Assembly (NCBI GenBank): GCA_964429915.1
Contig: CAYSDZ010000001.1
Span: 176,851-240,850 of the forward strand
Origin: Alteromonas_F sp964429915
GTDB lineage: Bacteria; Pseudomonadota; Gammaproteobacteria; Enterobacterales; Alteromonadaceae
Reading direction: 5' to 3'
DNA length: 64,000 nucleotides
How positions within the stretch are numbered: the stretch's first letter is position 1; the number at the start of each line of letters is the position of its first letter. The notes below the pieces were generated by a model that did not search any database, was not told where the DNA came from, and saw nothing but the letters and a program-made list of their open reading frames with translations. The position numbers and the translations under genes are program-made. This document shows positions 44,298 through 54,163 of this stretch, one piece after another.

Positions 44298-45509
44298 TTA
44301 GCGCACCGACTTATAGGCTTCCCAATCAAACCTTTTCAAGAAGAGAACAGCGGCTTCCACACCACGCACGAACAAGTCTATTTTTTCATCTGGGCTTAGA
44401 TTAAAATTCAACCAGTGGTGCTCACCCGTATCAATATGCTGTACTAGCTGTTTGTAATCAGGGTTACGGCTCAAAAATTCGTCGTCGGCATCGTGGCGCA
44501 TTACATCTATCATTGCGCCTATCATAGGAAATACACCAGAAATCGTTTTGAGTTCGCTCTTAGATGTGCCCAGTTTGACACCAAAGGTAGGTAGGCTTGG
44601 TTTTCCTGAGTGAACGTGAAATAGGTTAATCGGGAAATTGGAGACAATTCCTCCGTCAACAAATACCACTTCGTCTGGCATATCACCGTCATAGCCTAAG
44701 CGAGTTTTCCATTCAGCCACATGGTCAATGGGAATGTTTTTGATCCTGAACGGATGAAAAAAGAAAGGCACTGACATTGAAGCTCGTGCAAAATCGGCTG
44801 GGCTTGCTGAATCGAGATCGTGATAAAACAAATGACCGTCACGCTCAGGTAATACGATCTTTGTCGTTGTGGTTAATTCTGCTGTCACCACTTTTAAGCT
44901 CGGTGAAAATCGCCCTGCGCTTATCTCTTGGGTAGTGCCATCATGAGTGCGTAAATGCAAACCCTCTGGCATTACCCTCATTTGATTTTTTAAAGCCTGC
45001 CACGTTTCAACATTCTGTTGTTTAAGAATACGCTTTACCCAGCGCAAAAACTTATCGCCTGGGTTTAAACCGAGATGCTTGAATAGGTCGTCCAGTATGC
45101 CAAAAACACTCATTTTTAATAGCTTGTGGCGCCCTAGCCAGCTTTTTACGAAAAACTTCCCATCCACTCCGCCATCTTGAAAGCTACGCATGGGCATATT
45201 GGCAACATGTTCAATCATCTTCGTGCTTCTAGCCTGTTCGGGCGAACCCATAGCTTGTAAGAAAATGGCATTAATGGCCCCAGCTGATGTGCCTCCAGTA
45301 GACCGGAAGCGCAAACCAAACTGTTCTAGCGCATAGGTATAACCTACCAACGCGATTCCTAGTACGCCTCCGCCTTCCATGACTAAGTCGACATACTGCT
45401 TACCTTGTGCATCGATAACATCGGAAAAGACTTTGTTGTTTATTTCATGATGTGCGTTTTGAAGTGCGCTAAGCACTTGGGGGTGTTGGGTAAAATCGTT
45501 GGTATTCAT
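44298..45509 (-). CDS. Patatin-like phospholipase
   Basis: 403 residues. Oxyanion motif MEGGGVLGIALVG, nucleophile Ser in GGTSAGAINAIFL and the catalytic Asp in VFVDGGIVSNFP form the patatin dyad. No signal peptide is visible, so it is probably cytosolic or exported by another route. Convergent with the sulfotransferase gene. GAGGACGTA ribosome site. Confidence 0.93.
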   Translation of the reverse strand: MNTNDFTQHPQVLSALQNAHHEINNKVFSDVIDAQGKQYVDLVMEGGGVLGIALVGYTYALEQFGLRFRSTGGTSAGAINAIFLQAMGSPEQARSTKMIEHVANMPMRSFQDGGVDGKFFVKSWLGRHKLLKMSVFGILDDLFKHLGLNPGDKFLRWVKRILKQQNVETWQALKNQMRVMPEGLHLRTHDGTTQEISAGRFSPSLKVVTAELTTTTKIVLPERDGHLFYHDLDSASPADFARASMSVPFFFHPFRIKNIPIDHVAEWKTRLGYDGDMPDEVVFVDGGIVSNFPINLFHVHSGKPSLPTFGVKLGTSKSELKTISGVFPMIGAMIDVMRHDADDEFLSRNPDYKQLVQHIDTGEHHWLNFNLSPDEKIDLFVRGVEAAVLFLKRFDWEAYKSVR

Positions 45510-45570
45510 TACGTCCTCTTCCTCTTTTCAGGGGAGTGCGTACTGCAAATAGCATTAGGTCAGCATTAAG

Positions 45571-45888
45571 CTATTTTGCCTCCGGAATTTTAACATCAAT
45601 ACGACACGCCACGACAAGCGAGCGTTTTTGTTCATCGGTTTCAATAGTGACATAACTGTCTACAATCACCAACTGCTCCGTAAAGTATTTTACTTTCGCT
45701 TTTTCAATGGCTTCTTTGATACAAGGGCTATTAGACAGCGACACTCTTTCATATTGGCTTGGCACATAGGTATGCTCCACACTTTCTATATTTGCTGGCG
45801 TTAGTGAACAGCCACAAACTACGCTCAAAATAAAACACGAACACAAATGTAGAAAAGCATGAGGTCGAAAAAGAGTAAAAAAGCCCAT
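45571..45888 (-). CDS. Small lipoprotein of unknown function
   Basis: 105 residues with signal peptide and lipobox VCGC (Cys27). No family is recognised. The mature part is mixed alpha/beta with two further Cys residues (SPCIKEA and VACRID). It follows the patatin gene downstream by about 60 bases and is read in the same direction. Confidence 0.65.
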   Translation of the reverse strand: MGFFTLFRPHAFLHLCSCFILSVVCGCSLTPANIESVEHTYVPSQYERVSLSNSPCIKEAIEKAKVKYFTEQLVIVDSYVTIETDEQKRSLVVACRIDVKIPEAK

Positions 45889-45932
45889 GGGTAGTGTGAT
45901 TGATAAAAACCTGTGCGCTAGTGTACCGAGTT

Positions 45933-46199
45933 TTATAACTTATTAAAACTGGGGTCTGGCGTACCGCTAAAACATCCCAAAATATAAGGGTAGTCATCGG
46001 TAATATAGTAGCCGTACACGCCGTTTATTGTCATGCCGTTGCAGGCATCTAAATCTCCTAAACCTTCAATATACTCAAAATCATCGCGAAACGTTCCATT
46101 GTAGCTACCGCCTGGTGAACCTGCGGTTGTCGGTCTAGCGCCCATTTTTACACGATAACTCGACAACGAATGTGTAAAGGGGTCATTGCCTATCCGAAA
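45933..46199 (-). pseudogene. C-terminal remnant of a YHYH-domain protein
   Basis: The frame opens after a TGA at 46200 and shows GNDPFTHSLSSYRVKMGARP, FEYIEGLGDLDACNGM and VYGYYITDDYPYILGCFSG with the end TPDPSFNK, matching the end of YHYH-domain proteins. No start with a ribosome site and no N-terminal half are present; the halogenase stop lies only four bases away. It is best seen as a truncated relic. Confidence 0.65.
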
Positions 46200-46203
46200 T
46201 CAT

Positions 46204-47718
46204 TTACACTGGATTGGCTTTGCAGTGTTTATTAATAAAATTTTGGTGTGTATCAAAACTCGGAACGGTGTCGTTGATCACTTTGCGCATTAACGCAAGA
46301 TTATCAAGGTAATTAACCTGCGTTCTGAAATTGAGCAGTGGATTTTCCTGTTCAGGATAGATCTCTTGTCCAATCAGAACCGCCAACCAACTGGCATTAG
46401 CAAATAAATCGGTACGCGGTGTAACCAACCGTCCGTTCCGCTTATAGTGGCGAAGCTTATAGTCTAAGGTTTCAGGCACGTTCATATTGGCGCAATATCG
46501 CCAAAAAGGGGTATCGTTTCGTTGAGTCGCGTTGTAATGCAAAATAAGAAAGTCACGTATCGTTTCGTATTCTTCAATACTGATTCGATTATATTCAGCC
46601 ACAGTATCAACATCACAATCCTTGGTTGGAAATAAAGATAGTAAGCGAGTGATACCGGCTTGAATAAGATATAAACTCGTTGATTCTAGCGGCTCCAAGA
46701 AACCGGCAGACAAACCTATCGCGATACAGTTTTTATTCCAAATTTTGTTTCTGTGCCCAGTGGTAAATTGCAGAATACGCGGATCAGCCATGGGTTCGCC
46801 ATCTAAATTAGCCAATAAGGTATCTGTCGCTTGTTCGTCTGTTATGTGGTTATTGCTAAACACATAACCATTACCCGTGCGATGTTGCAGTGGAATACGC
46901 CATTGCCATCCTGCCTCTCGCGCAAAGGATTTTGTATAAGGAGGCAATTCACCCGACGATTGACAAGGCACGGCTACAGCCCTGTTACACGGTAACCAAT
47001 CTGTCCAGCTTTGATACCCTGTTTTAAGTGCTTGTTCGATTAGCAAACCGCGAAAGCCTGAGCAATCAATAAATAAGTCGCCTGCATGGGTATCACCCGA
47101 AGCCAATGTGACGCTTTGAACAAAGCCGTTTTCAGGATTCAGCGTAACCTTTTCAACTTTTCCTTCAACTCTTTTGACGCCTCGTTGCTCAGCATAATTA
47201 CGCAGAAATTTAGCGTATAAGGTGGCATCAAAATGATAGGCGTAATTAAATTTAGATTGAATTAAACGAGGGTCTTTGCTTGGCGCTCCAAAACGCCCTT
47301 GCTCGGCTAATTTCCATGCGATGGAATAGTCATCTAGTGAAAAAGGTTGGCCTTGGTTTTTTGCTTTCAACCAGTAAAAATATAAGGGAACTACATCAAA
47401 GTCCGCTCCGTACTCACCGAACGGATGAAAATAACTTTTCCCCTTTTTGCTCCAATCAATAAATTGAATACCCAGCTTGAAAGTGGCTTGGGTCGCTTTT
47501 ATAAACTCGGCTTCGTCGATGCCTAGTAATTTTTGATTAAATCGCTTTACCGCTGGAATAGTAGCCTCGCCAACCCCAACTGTACCAATTTCTTCTGATT
47601 CGATAAGCGTAATAGTACGCGATGTTGGCAGTGCATTTGACAAAGCCGCTGCTGTCATCCAACCGGCAGATCCACCTCCAACAATAACTATATTTTCAAT
47701 TGCATGACTGTTATTCAA
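46204..47718 (-). CDS. Tryptophan-halogenase-like flavoprotein (paralogue 3)
   Basis: 504 residues. FAD motif VGGGSAGW (13-20), the halogenase Lys81 in ATFKLGIQF, the GWQWRIP signature at 270-276 (WxWxIP blocks monooxygenase activity in this family) and GFLEPLES. Everything needed for a flavin-dependent halogenase is visible. In TonB-receptor loci of marine and plant bacteria such genes occur widely without a known halogenated product, so its substrate is open. Start is TTG with GAGG five bases ahead. Fifteen-base gap to the preceding paralogue. Confidence 0.88.
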   Translation of the reverse strand: MNNSHAIENIVIVGGGSAGWMTAAALSNALPTSRTITLIESEEIGTVGVGEATIPAVKRFNQKLLGIDEAEFIKATQATFKLGIQFIDWSKKGKSYFHPFGEYGADFDVVPLYFYWLKAKNQGQPFSLDDYSIAWKLAEQGRFGAPSKDPRLIQSKFNYAYHFDATLYAKFLRNYAEQRGVKRVEGKVEKVTLNPENGFVQSVTLASGDTHAGDLFIDCSGFRGLLIEQALKTGYQSWTDWLPCNRAVAVPCQSSGELPPYTKSFAREAGWQWRIPLQHRTGNGYVFSNNHITDEQATDTLLANLDGEPMADPRILQFTTGHRNKIWNKNCIAIGLSAGFLEPLESTSLYLIQAGITRLLSLFPTKDCDVDTVAEYNRISIEEYETIRDFLILHYNATQRNDTPFWRYCANMNVPETLDYKLRHYKRNGRLVTPRTDLFANASWLAVLIGQEIYPEQENPLLNFRTQVNYLDNLALMRKVINDTVPSFDTHQNFINKHCKANPV

Positions 47719-47733
47719 AATAACCTCTTGATT

Positions 47734-49263
47734 CTATCCAGAAACAACATGGGGAGTTTGGGTAAGCTGCTCTTCATGAAGCGGAAAATTCATCGCACAA
47801 CGTTGAGTGAAATCGTCTATCGCATTAACGCTGAATTTCTGTTTTTCAACGGGTAAGCTATGCAAGGGCTGTCGATGATTAAATTGACTGTACCCAGACA
47901 ATAAACAATGCCAAGAGATTGGATTGTAATAATGACCGATATTTTGACGTTGGATTTCCTCGGTCAGGTCACCTCCTCGCTGCCAAACATTGAGCATTTG
48001 CGTCAATGAATCAGACACTTTGGTATTGTTGCGATTATCTACCCAATACTCGGTATCGTCTCGTCCGTTCGCTTTAAAGTGACAGACAATGTAATCGCGT
48101 ACACCTTCAAAACGCTGCGTGATTAAAGCATTAAATTGCTGTTGATAAAAAGACGTAAAATCTCCGCGCTCGCAGTACTGCATAAAACTTTCCACTGTCG
48201 TTTGTACTAAGTGCAACGCCGTCGCCTCTAGTGGCTCAATAAACCCTTGCGACAATCCCAACGCAAGGCAATTATGTGACCAATGTTGAGCAACTTGTCC
48301 GACTTTCATATTCAAATGACGCGCCTCAACATCGCTGTCTAACAAGTCCAGTTCTTTGCGCAACTCTGTCTCTGCTTGGTCGGCACCACAATATACGTTT
48401 GAGTACACATACCCATTCCCTGTTCTTGTTGTTAATGGAATTTGCCAACGCCAACCGTATTTTAATGCTTTTGAAATCGTTTGAGCTTTGAGGACCGGCT
48501 CTCGTTGAGTCGGCAATACCACAGCTGCATTGTTAAACAAATTATCAGCAAAAGATGTAAACGGAACATTCAGCGTCTTCTGAATGAGTAAGCCATCGAA
48601 TCCGCTGCAGTCTATAAACATATCAGCATGTATTTCTTTTTGCTCTTCAGCGACCAACGAGGCGATATCGCCATTAGCGTGCTGAGTTACCTTGTTGATC
48701 GTTGCATAGCGATGTTCGACGCCCCATTCCAGCGTTTTTTCTTTAAGGAATTGCCCTAAAAGATAAGAGTCAAAATGGTAACCATATTGTACTGGGAAAG
48801 GAAAATGCGGTTTTGGATGCGGCGCCATGCCTTCTTGCGCAAGCTTAGCTTGCACAAAATAACGATTAGGGTGTGTTGCCACATCAAAGCCCTGCCGTCG
48901 CAGGTAATTGTTATATACAAAGGCTTGTGCAACATGCTTATCGAGTGTCGATGCAAAGGGATGAAAATAGCTTTCTCCACCGGGCAAGTGAGACCAATTG
49001 TTAAAACGAATACCCATTTTATAGGTCGCATTGCAAGCTGGCATCCATTCTTGTTCAGAAATATGTAAAGTATCAAAGAACGCTTTTAATTGCGGCGTCG
49101 AGCCTTCACCGACCCCAACTATGCCTATTTTTTGAGACTCAATCACGCTGATTTTAATATCTCGCTGTGTCCAGCGCTTAGCGAATAAAGCTGCGGCCAT
49201 CCAACCCGCCGTTCCGCCCCCAACAATAGCGATATGTCGCATTTTCGCTTTATTCTCACTCAT
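47734..49263 (-). CDS. Tryptophan-halogenase-like flavoprotein (paralogue 2)
   Basis: 509 residues. VGGGTAGW, Lys82 in ATYKMGIRF, GWRWQIPL and GFIEPLEATALHLVQ. It is the most diverged of the three: it has GEGSTP where the others have GEATIP, and EPLEA for EPLES. It may have another substrate than its neighbours. Tight spacing on both sides indicates one operon. Confidence 0.88.
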   Translation of the reverse strand: MSENKAKMRHIAIVGGGTAGWMAAALFAKRWTQRDIKISVIESQKIGIVGVGEGSTPQLKAFFDTLHISEQEWMPACNATYKMGIRFNNWSHLPGGESYFHPFASTLDKHVAQAFVYNNYLRRQGFDVATHPNRYFVQAKLAQEGMAPHPKPHFPFPVQYGYHFDSYLLGQFLKEKTLEWGVEHRYATINKVTQHANGDIASLVAEEQKEIHADMFIDCSGFDGLLIQKTLNVPFTSFADNLFNNAAVVLPTQREPVLKAQTISKALKYGWRWQIPLTTRTGNGYVYSNVYCGADQAETELRKELDLLDSDVEARHLNMKVGQVAQHWSHNCLALGLSQGFIEPLEATALHLVQTTVESFMQYCERGDFTSFYQQQFNALITQRFEGVRDYIVCHFKANGRDDTEYWVDNRNNTKVSDSLTQMLNVWQRGGDLTEEIQRQNIGHYYNPISWHCLLSGYSQFNHRQPLHSLPVEKQKFSVNAIDDFTQRCAMNFPLHEEQLTQTPHVVSG

Positions 49264-49278
49264 AATCAGATCGCCTAC

Positions 49279-50805
49279 TCAGATAGACTGCCGATTTGCA
49301 GCGCAATGCTTATTTATGTACTCCATGTGCAAGGGCATTTTACTTGCTGTACCCACTGAAATACTTTCTAAGCTTTCCATAAAACCTTGTAGTTTGTCCT
49401 TTGGTAACCGCTCTGCTAGTGGATGATAGTCGTCAGGAAGAAGGTTTTGTCCCATCATCACTTGGTACCATGCTACTTCTGTAAATAAGTCATCTTGTTG
49501 CCTAAATACACGACCGCTGTGCTTAAATAAATCCATTTTATGTCGCAGCGAATCAGGAATATCTAACCTTTGACAGCGTTGCCAAAATTGGCTGTCTTCC
49601 CGTTGATTGAGATGATAATGAAGAATTAAAAAGTCGCGGATTTGCTCGTATTCTATTTCTGACTGACGGTTAAATTCATCGATTAATGACGCAGCTATAC
49701 CCTGCTGAGGAAAAAGCCTCACTAAGCGCATAATTGCAGTTTGTATCAAGTGCAAACTGGTTGATTCGAGCGGCTCAAGGAAGCCACTGGATAAACCGAT
49801 CGACACAACGTTTTTGTTCCACTGCTTACGTCTTCGTCCAGTTGTAAAGCGAATAAAGTTAGGATCGTTGAGTGCTTTACCTGGCAAGTTGCTTTTCAGT
49901 GTTTCAAGCGCTTTTTCTTCGTCCCAGTACTCACTGCAATACACCATGCCATTGCCAACGCGATGCTGCAATGGAATTTGCCATTGCCAACCTGCGTCAT
50001 GAGCAATGGCTCGGGTGTAAGGCACAGGATTACGTTCCATTTCCGTTGGAATAGCAATGGCTCGGTCGCAGGGTAACCAGTGGCTCCAATTTTCGTAACC
50101 CGTTTTAAGGGTTTCTTCAATTAATAAACCTTTAAATCCGGTGCAATCGATAAATAAGTCGCCGTTAATTGTTTTTCCATTGTCCAATTTTACAGCACTT
50201 ACATTGCCTGTTTGTTCACAGGTATCAACCTGAGTAATTTTTCCTTCGATTCGTTTCACGCCCCGTTGCTCGCTAAAGCGGCGTAAAAAAGCTGCATACA
50301 AGCCTGCATCAAAATGGTAGGCACGAACAAGCCCAGCCAATTTAGCATTGGGCAAATAGTCTATACGATCATACTTATTTTGAATGGCAGCGTGGTAATT
50401 GATTGAATAATCCCAGTACGATTTTTCATTACCCTTCGCTTTAGTCGCTAACCAGTAATGATGGAAATCGACCGAGTTTAAATCTTTACCAATACCACCA
50501 AAGGTGTGCATGTAACTTTCACCTTTTTTACCCCAGTTTTCGAACTGAATAGCTAGCTTGTAGGTTCCTTGTGTTTGTTTGATAAATTCGTGTTCTTCAA
50601 TTCCCAGAATAGTGTTGAATTGTTGTATGGGGGGAATAGTGGCTTCGCCTACTCCGACGGTACCGATCTGCTCAGACTCAATTAAGGTAATATTGAGGTC
50701 TGGTCCGAACACTCTCGACAGCATTGCTGATGACATCCAACCGGCACTACCACCGCCGACCACGACAATATTTTTAATGGCGATGTTTTTAATGGGTTTG
50801 GTCAT
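49279..50805 (-). CDS. Tryptophan-halogenase-like flavoprotein (paralogue 1)
   Basis: 508 residues. VGGGSAGW, VGVGEATIPP, Lys83 in GTYKLAIQF, GWQWQIPLQ and GFLEPLESTSLHLIQ. Closest to paralogue 3. First gene of the operon, separated from the TonB-dependent receptor by a strong terminator, so it has its own promoter within 50806-50897. Ribosome site not evident. Confidence 0.88.
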   Translation of the reverse strand: MTKPIKNIAIKNIVVVGGGSAGWMSSAMLSRVFGPDLNITLIESEQIGTVGVGEATIPPIQQFNTILGIEEHEFIKQTQGTYKLAIQFENWGKKGESYMHTFGGIGKDLNSVDFHHYWLATKAKGNEKSYWDYSINYHAAIQNKYDRIDYLPNAKLAGLVRAYHFDAGLYAAFLRRFSEQRGVKRIEGKITQVDTCEQTGNVSAVKLDNGKTINGDLFIDCTGFKGLLIEETLKTGYENWSHWLPCDRAIAIPTEMERNPVPYTRAIAHDAGWQWQIPLQHRVGNGMVYCSEYWDEEKALETLKSNLPGKALNDPNFIRFTTGRRRKQWNKNVVSIGLSSGFLEPLESTSLHLIQTAIMRLVRLFPQQGIAASLIDEFNRQSEIEYEQIRDFLILHYHLNQREDSQFWQRCQRLDIPDSLRHKMDLFKHSGRVFRQQDDLFTEVAWYQVMMGQNLLPDDYHPLAERLPKDKLQGFMESLESISVGTASKMPLHMEYINKHCAANRQSI

Positions 50806-50897
50806 AAATACAACTTTATGTTTTATGTGCTACCGTCTGTAATTCTCAGAGCATACAGGACAATTTGTAATAATTGTTAACAGATTGCCACACAGAT

Positions 50898-50926
50898 AAA
50901 AAAAGCTCTAACATTAGAGCTTTTTT
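50898..50926. terminator. Bidirectional rho-independent terminator
   Basis: AAAAAAGCTCTA ACAT TAGAGCTTTTTT: seven-base GC-containing stem flanked by A6 and T6. It lies 14 bases beyond the TonB receptor stop in the minus direction and isolates that gene from the halogenase operon. Confidence 0.9.
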
Positions 50927-50939
50927 GTGTGGGTTTCAC

Positions 50940-53801
50940 TTAAAACTTGTAAATTAAGCCTGCCAACAAGGTACGGCCGTATCGTTGAAAGTCTTTGATT
51001 TGCCGTTCATCGCCATTGTTAAACGTAACAAAAGGCTCATCGGTGATGTTCTGCATTTGCAGCTGAACGGTTAGGCCTTGTAAGGCTTCAATACTTGAAT
51101 CTGCAAAGTCGTACCCGATTTGAGCATCCAAGATACCTTCCGCTTTACCTGTTCGGGTGACACGAGTCAAACTAATACCTGATACTTCTGCTAAGAAATC
51201 ATCGCGGTAGCGGTAGCTCAAGCGTGCTTGAAAACCCGATTTTTCGTAGAAAAATGATCCCGTAAACAGCTTTTCAGATTGACCAGGAATGTCTTCTGGC
51301 TCGTCATTACCGGGCAATTGAATTTCGCCATCCAAAAGTGTTGCACTGAATTGCAAACCAAAACCGGCTAAGGATTCATCGATAATTTCAAACGGAACAG
51401 TACCTGATATTTCAATTCCGCTGATCTCGCCACCTTCCGTATTCTGCCATACGTTTACAAAACCCTGCGTTTGAATATCACCCACTGCCACCCCTGTCGC
51501 TTCGGCAAGCTCAGTTAAATCGACGCTTGAGAAATCAGTCAGCGTTTGAGACTGTGCCTGCCAATTATTCAAGTCGCGGTAGAAACCTGCAATTGCGAAA
51601 TATCCAGCATCAGCGAAATACCATTCGTAAGCCAAATCCAAGCCATCAGCAGTAATAGGCTCAAGTGCTGGGTTGCCACCACCACCACTCCATGGAGAGC
51701 TGTTTATGTCTGTACTGGTAATATTTTGCACGTCGAAGTTCGTCGAGAAACTTGCGTTCATACGGTCCATTCGTGAACGCGTAAGCGTACGAGAGGCTCC
51801 AAAACGCACCATGTGACCATCAGCAACTTCGAAATTTAAGTTAAGGCTAGGCAAAAATTCAGCATAATCGGTGCCTCCGGCATTGGGCAACCAAGGAAAT
51901 TGGTTATCCTCACCACGAAAGCCTGGGACGAAACCAGTGGATTCCTGACTGACGTCTTGATATTGGAAACCAATGTTACCGGTGACGGGGATCCCGACAA
52001 AGTCAGTGTCGATGGTTGCTTTAGCAAATAACATCAATACATCTTCAGACACAGTCCACGACCCTCTAGGACGACCTGTATCAACAAAGTTAGCGTTGGT
52101 CTGCGTGTAGAATCCATTATTAAGCAATGCGAATGAATCGTAAGCAATGACTTCCCCTATGCCTAAGAAATCAAGAGAAACAGGCGCAAGGCGCACTTCC
52201 TCTGGAATATCTTGCGGTGCAACGAAGTCTGTTTCTCCACTTAAAAACAGCGGATCATTAACCGTTAAATAATTACCTTGGTCGAAACGTGACTTCTCGC
52301 GCTGGTTATAAGCGACACCGAAATTGACTTCACTGATCATACCCTCACCAATGGTATGCGTCGCTTCTAAACGAAGCGCTGCCAACTCATCTTCAATTTC
52401 AAGTTCGTTAATAAAGCCATCTTGGTTCCATTGAGCCGGTTGAGAGCCACCTGCTCCCGGTAAAAGAAATCGACCATCCCAGCCCCAATCGAAAGGGTTT
52501 GCTGCTTGGATAATGTTAAAATCAGAAAAATCTAGCTCGGGGGTAATTTGAATACCTTCGTTACCCGGTAATAGTTGGAATGCAATATCACCACGAGGCC
52601 CATTCGTATTGCCTCGCCCTGGGTTATCTGCTGTGCTGAAACCCGCATAACTTTCAAACGCGAAATCGGTACGCTCAACATTGGAATAAGAGAAATCAAA
52701 GTCTAGAACCCAATTATCAGTGAGCGCATACTCAACGTGATTGCCAATCGCGATAAGCTCGGCTTCGCGGACTGTTGCATCGTTACGAATAAGCGCACCT
52801 GCGTTGACTAGATTGCCCCCCGTAGCAAAGCCATCTTCAACCGTTACGTTCTCTATACCTTCTGCTGTCCATCCTGCACCGTTAAACAAAGGTAGCTCGA
52901 CGCCGCGCAAACGTTGGTCGTCTTCAAAGTCAACGTATAAAGTGTCTAGTGTAATTTCAAGATTGTCAGTCGGCGCGTACTGAATAACACCCAGTACAGA
53001 ATCTCGTTGTAGCTCAGCCGAACGCACAAAGGGCTTCATACCTTCAAGTCGTAATACATCATCTTGACCATTCACGGTGCCCGCCGAATAATTCCACGCA
53101 TCCCAACGTTCTTCCGCAACGGGTGACGACATGGTATTCACCGTTAATGCAACACCCAAAGTATCATCGGCAAATTGATCGATATAAGAAAAACCACCGC
53201 GGAAACCGGCTTCATCAACGTCTGGGTTTAATTGGCCAAGAAGCGCTTGCTCATACCGTGCATTACCTACAAACGATTTCTCGCCATAATCTAATGGCTT
53301 TACTGAACGCAAGTCGATAGTACCTGCGATACCTTGGTTGATAAGTGCAGCGTCGCTTGATTTGTATACAATCACTTCACTTATTATTTCTTGAGGAAAC
53401 AAGTCAAACTCAACACCGCGGTTATCGTTAATTGACACCAGTTCGCGGCCGTTGAAGGTTGCAGTACTGAAGTCTTCGCTTAAACCTCGAATCGCAATAA
53501 CACTGGCTCGACCGTTTAGACGCTGAGTGGCTAAACCCGGTAAGCGAGACAAAGACTCAGCGATACTAATACCCGGTAGCTTACCGATATCTTCAGCAGA
53601 AAGTGCTTCAACAATCGACGCATTAGTCATTTTGATAGCTTGTGCTTTCTGCAATGATGCGCGAATGCCGGTGACTTGAATCACTTCCAGTTCTGCATTT
53701 TCTTCGGCAGTTGCATCTTGTGCCATTGCCGGAATCGCACTGAGTGATAATCCACCTGACAGCAACGCTGCAGTGATTAGATTGGGTTTGCATTTAATCA
53801 T
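50940..53801 (-). CDS. TonB-dependent receptor, probable maltooligosaccharide transporter
   Basis: 953 residues. Signal peptide to about residue 28 (AMAQ). TonB-box region followed by the plug: LPGISIAESLSRLPGL, VIAIRGLSEDFSTATFNGREL. The barrel ends in an aromatic residue (AGLIYKF). The extended plug with IRASLQKAQAIK is typical of carbohydrate receptors of Alteromonadales and Xanthomonadales. Since the alpha-amylase is next to it and shares its operator, it probably imports maltodextrins through the outer membrane with energy from TonB-ExbB-ExbD. Confidence 0.9.
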   Translation of the reverse strand: MIKCKPNLITAALLSGGLSLSAIPAMAQDATAEENAELEVIQVTGIRASLQKAQAIKMTNASIVEALSAEDIGKLPGISIAESLSRLPGLATQRLNGRASVIAIRGLSEDFSTATFNGRELVSINDNRGVEFDLFPQEIISEVIVYKSSDAALINQGIAGTIDLRSVKPLDYGEKSFVGNARYEQALLGQLNPDVDEAGFRGGFSYIDQFADDTLGVALTVNTMSSPVAEERWDAWNYSAGTVNGQDDVLRLEGMKPFVRSAELQRDSVLGVIQYAPTDNLEITLDTLYVDFEDDQRLRGVELPLFNGAGWTAEGIENVTVEDGFATGGNLVNAGALIRNDATVREAELIAIGNHVEYALTDNWVLDFDFSYSNVERTDFAFESYAGFSTADNPGRGNTNGPRGDIAFQLLPGNEGIQITPELDFSDFNIIQAANPFDWGWDGRFLLPGAGGSQPAQWNQDGFINELEIEDELAALRLEATHTIGEGMISEVNFGVAYNQREKSRFDQGNYLTVNDPLFLSGETDFVAPQDIPEEVRLAPVSLDFLGIGEVIAYDSFALLNNGFYTQTNANFVDTGRPRGSWTVSEDVLMLFAKATIDTDFVGIPVTGNIGFQYQDVSQESTGFVPGFRGEDNQFPWLPNAGGTDYAEFLPSLNLNFEVADGHMVRFGASRTLTRSRMDRMNASFSTNFDVQNITSTDINSSPWSGGGGNPALEPITADGLDLAYEWYFADAGYFAIAGFYRDLNNWQAQSQTLTDFSSVDLTELAEATGVAVGDIQTQGFVNVWQNTEGGEISGIEISGTVPFEIIDESLAGFGLQFSATLLDGEIQLPGNDEPEDIPGQSEKLFTGSFFYEKSGFQARLSYRYRDDFLAEVSGISLTRVTRTGKAEGILDAQIGYDFADSSIEALQGLTVQLQMQNITDEPFVTFNNGDERQIKDFQRYGRTLLAGLIYKF

Positions 53802-53929
53802 TGTTCTGTCCCACTGTAGTTAAGTCGACGAGGATACTTTTGAAAACAAAATGTTAACAAAGCAGCCAGTAACCTCATATTTATTTACAAATTACTATAC
53901 TCCTGCAAACATACTTGTAACAACTACGT

Positions 53930-53941
53930 GCATACGTATTC
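53930..53941. promoter_or_regulatory. Palindromic operator GCATACGTATTC upstream of the TonB receptor
   Basis: Core ATACGTAT at 53932-53939, about 130 bases upstream of the receptor start. The same core occurs twice before the alpha-amylase. A central CG palindrome is the usual form of LacI-family sites, so a MalR-like repressor is proposed. No such regulator gene is in the window. Confidence 0.55.
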
Positions 53942-54009
53942 ATCAATATGCACTTATTCAAAATAACAAATATTTAACATTTATTTGGGTGAAAATGTGA
54001 CGTTTTGCT

Positions 54010-54048
54010 TTCGCTGAATCGAGCATGTTGAGGTGGAACGGGTATATT
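54010..54048 (+). repeat. Solo end of the MITE-like element
   Basis: 39 bases identical to 9854-9892, the right end with the 27-bp terminal repeat. No partner terminus is found within 500 bases, so it is a truncated copy. It lies in the 362-base region 53802-54163, which otherwise holds the receptor operator and the amylase terminator. Confidence 0.8.
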
Positions 54049-54118
54049 AGGCTGAGTGAGATGTTCAGCTTCGTAAGGAAAAAGGGGGCTGACTGGGTAT
54101 AAATAAAGATGTTTGAAG

Positions 54119-54144
54119 AGTACAACACCCGAGGGTGTTGTACT
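54119..54144 (-). terminator. Hairpin after the alpha-amylase gene
   Basis: AGTACAACACC / GGTGTTGTACT, eleven perfect pairs around CTCG in the minus direction, 20 bases past the amylase stop. The following U-tract is poor (TCTTC), so it may act as a terminator of modest strength or a 3' stabilising stem. Confidence 0.6.
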
Positions 54145-54163
54145 TCTTAGAGGGGATTAAACG

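Noticed and set aside
45749..45997. 82-codon minus-strand frame
   Set aside because: Out of frame with and overlapping the lipoprotein at 45571-45888 and the YHYH remnant, both of which have family or signal features.
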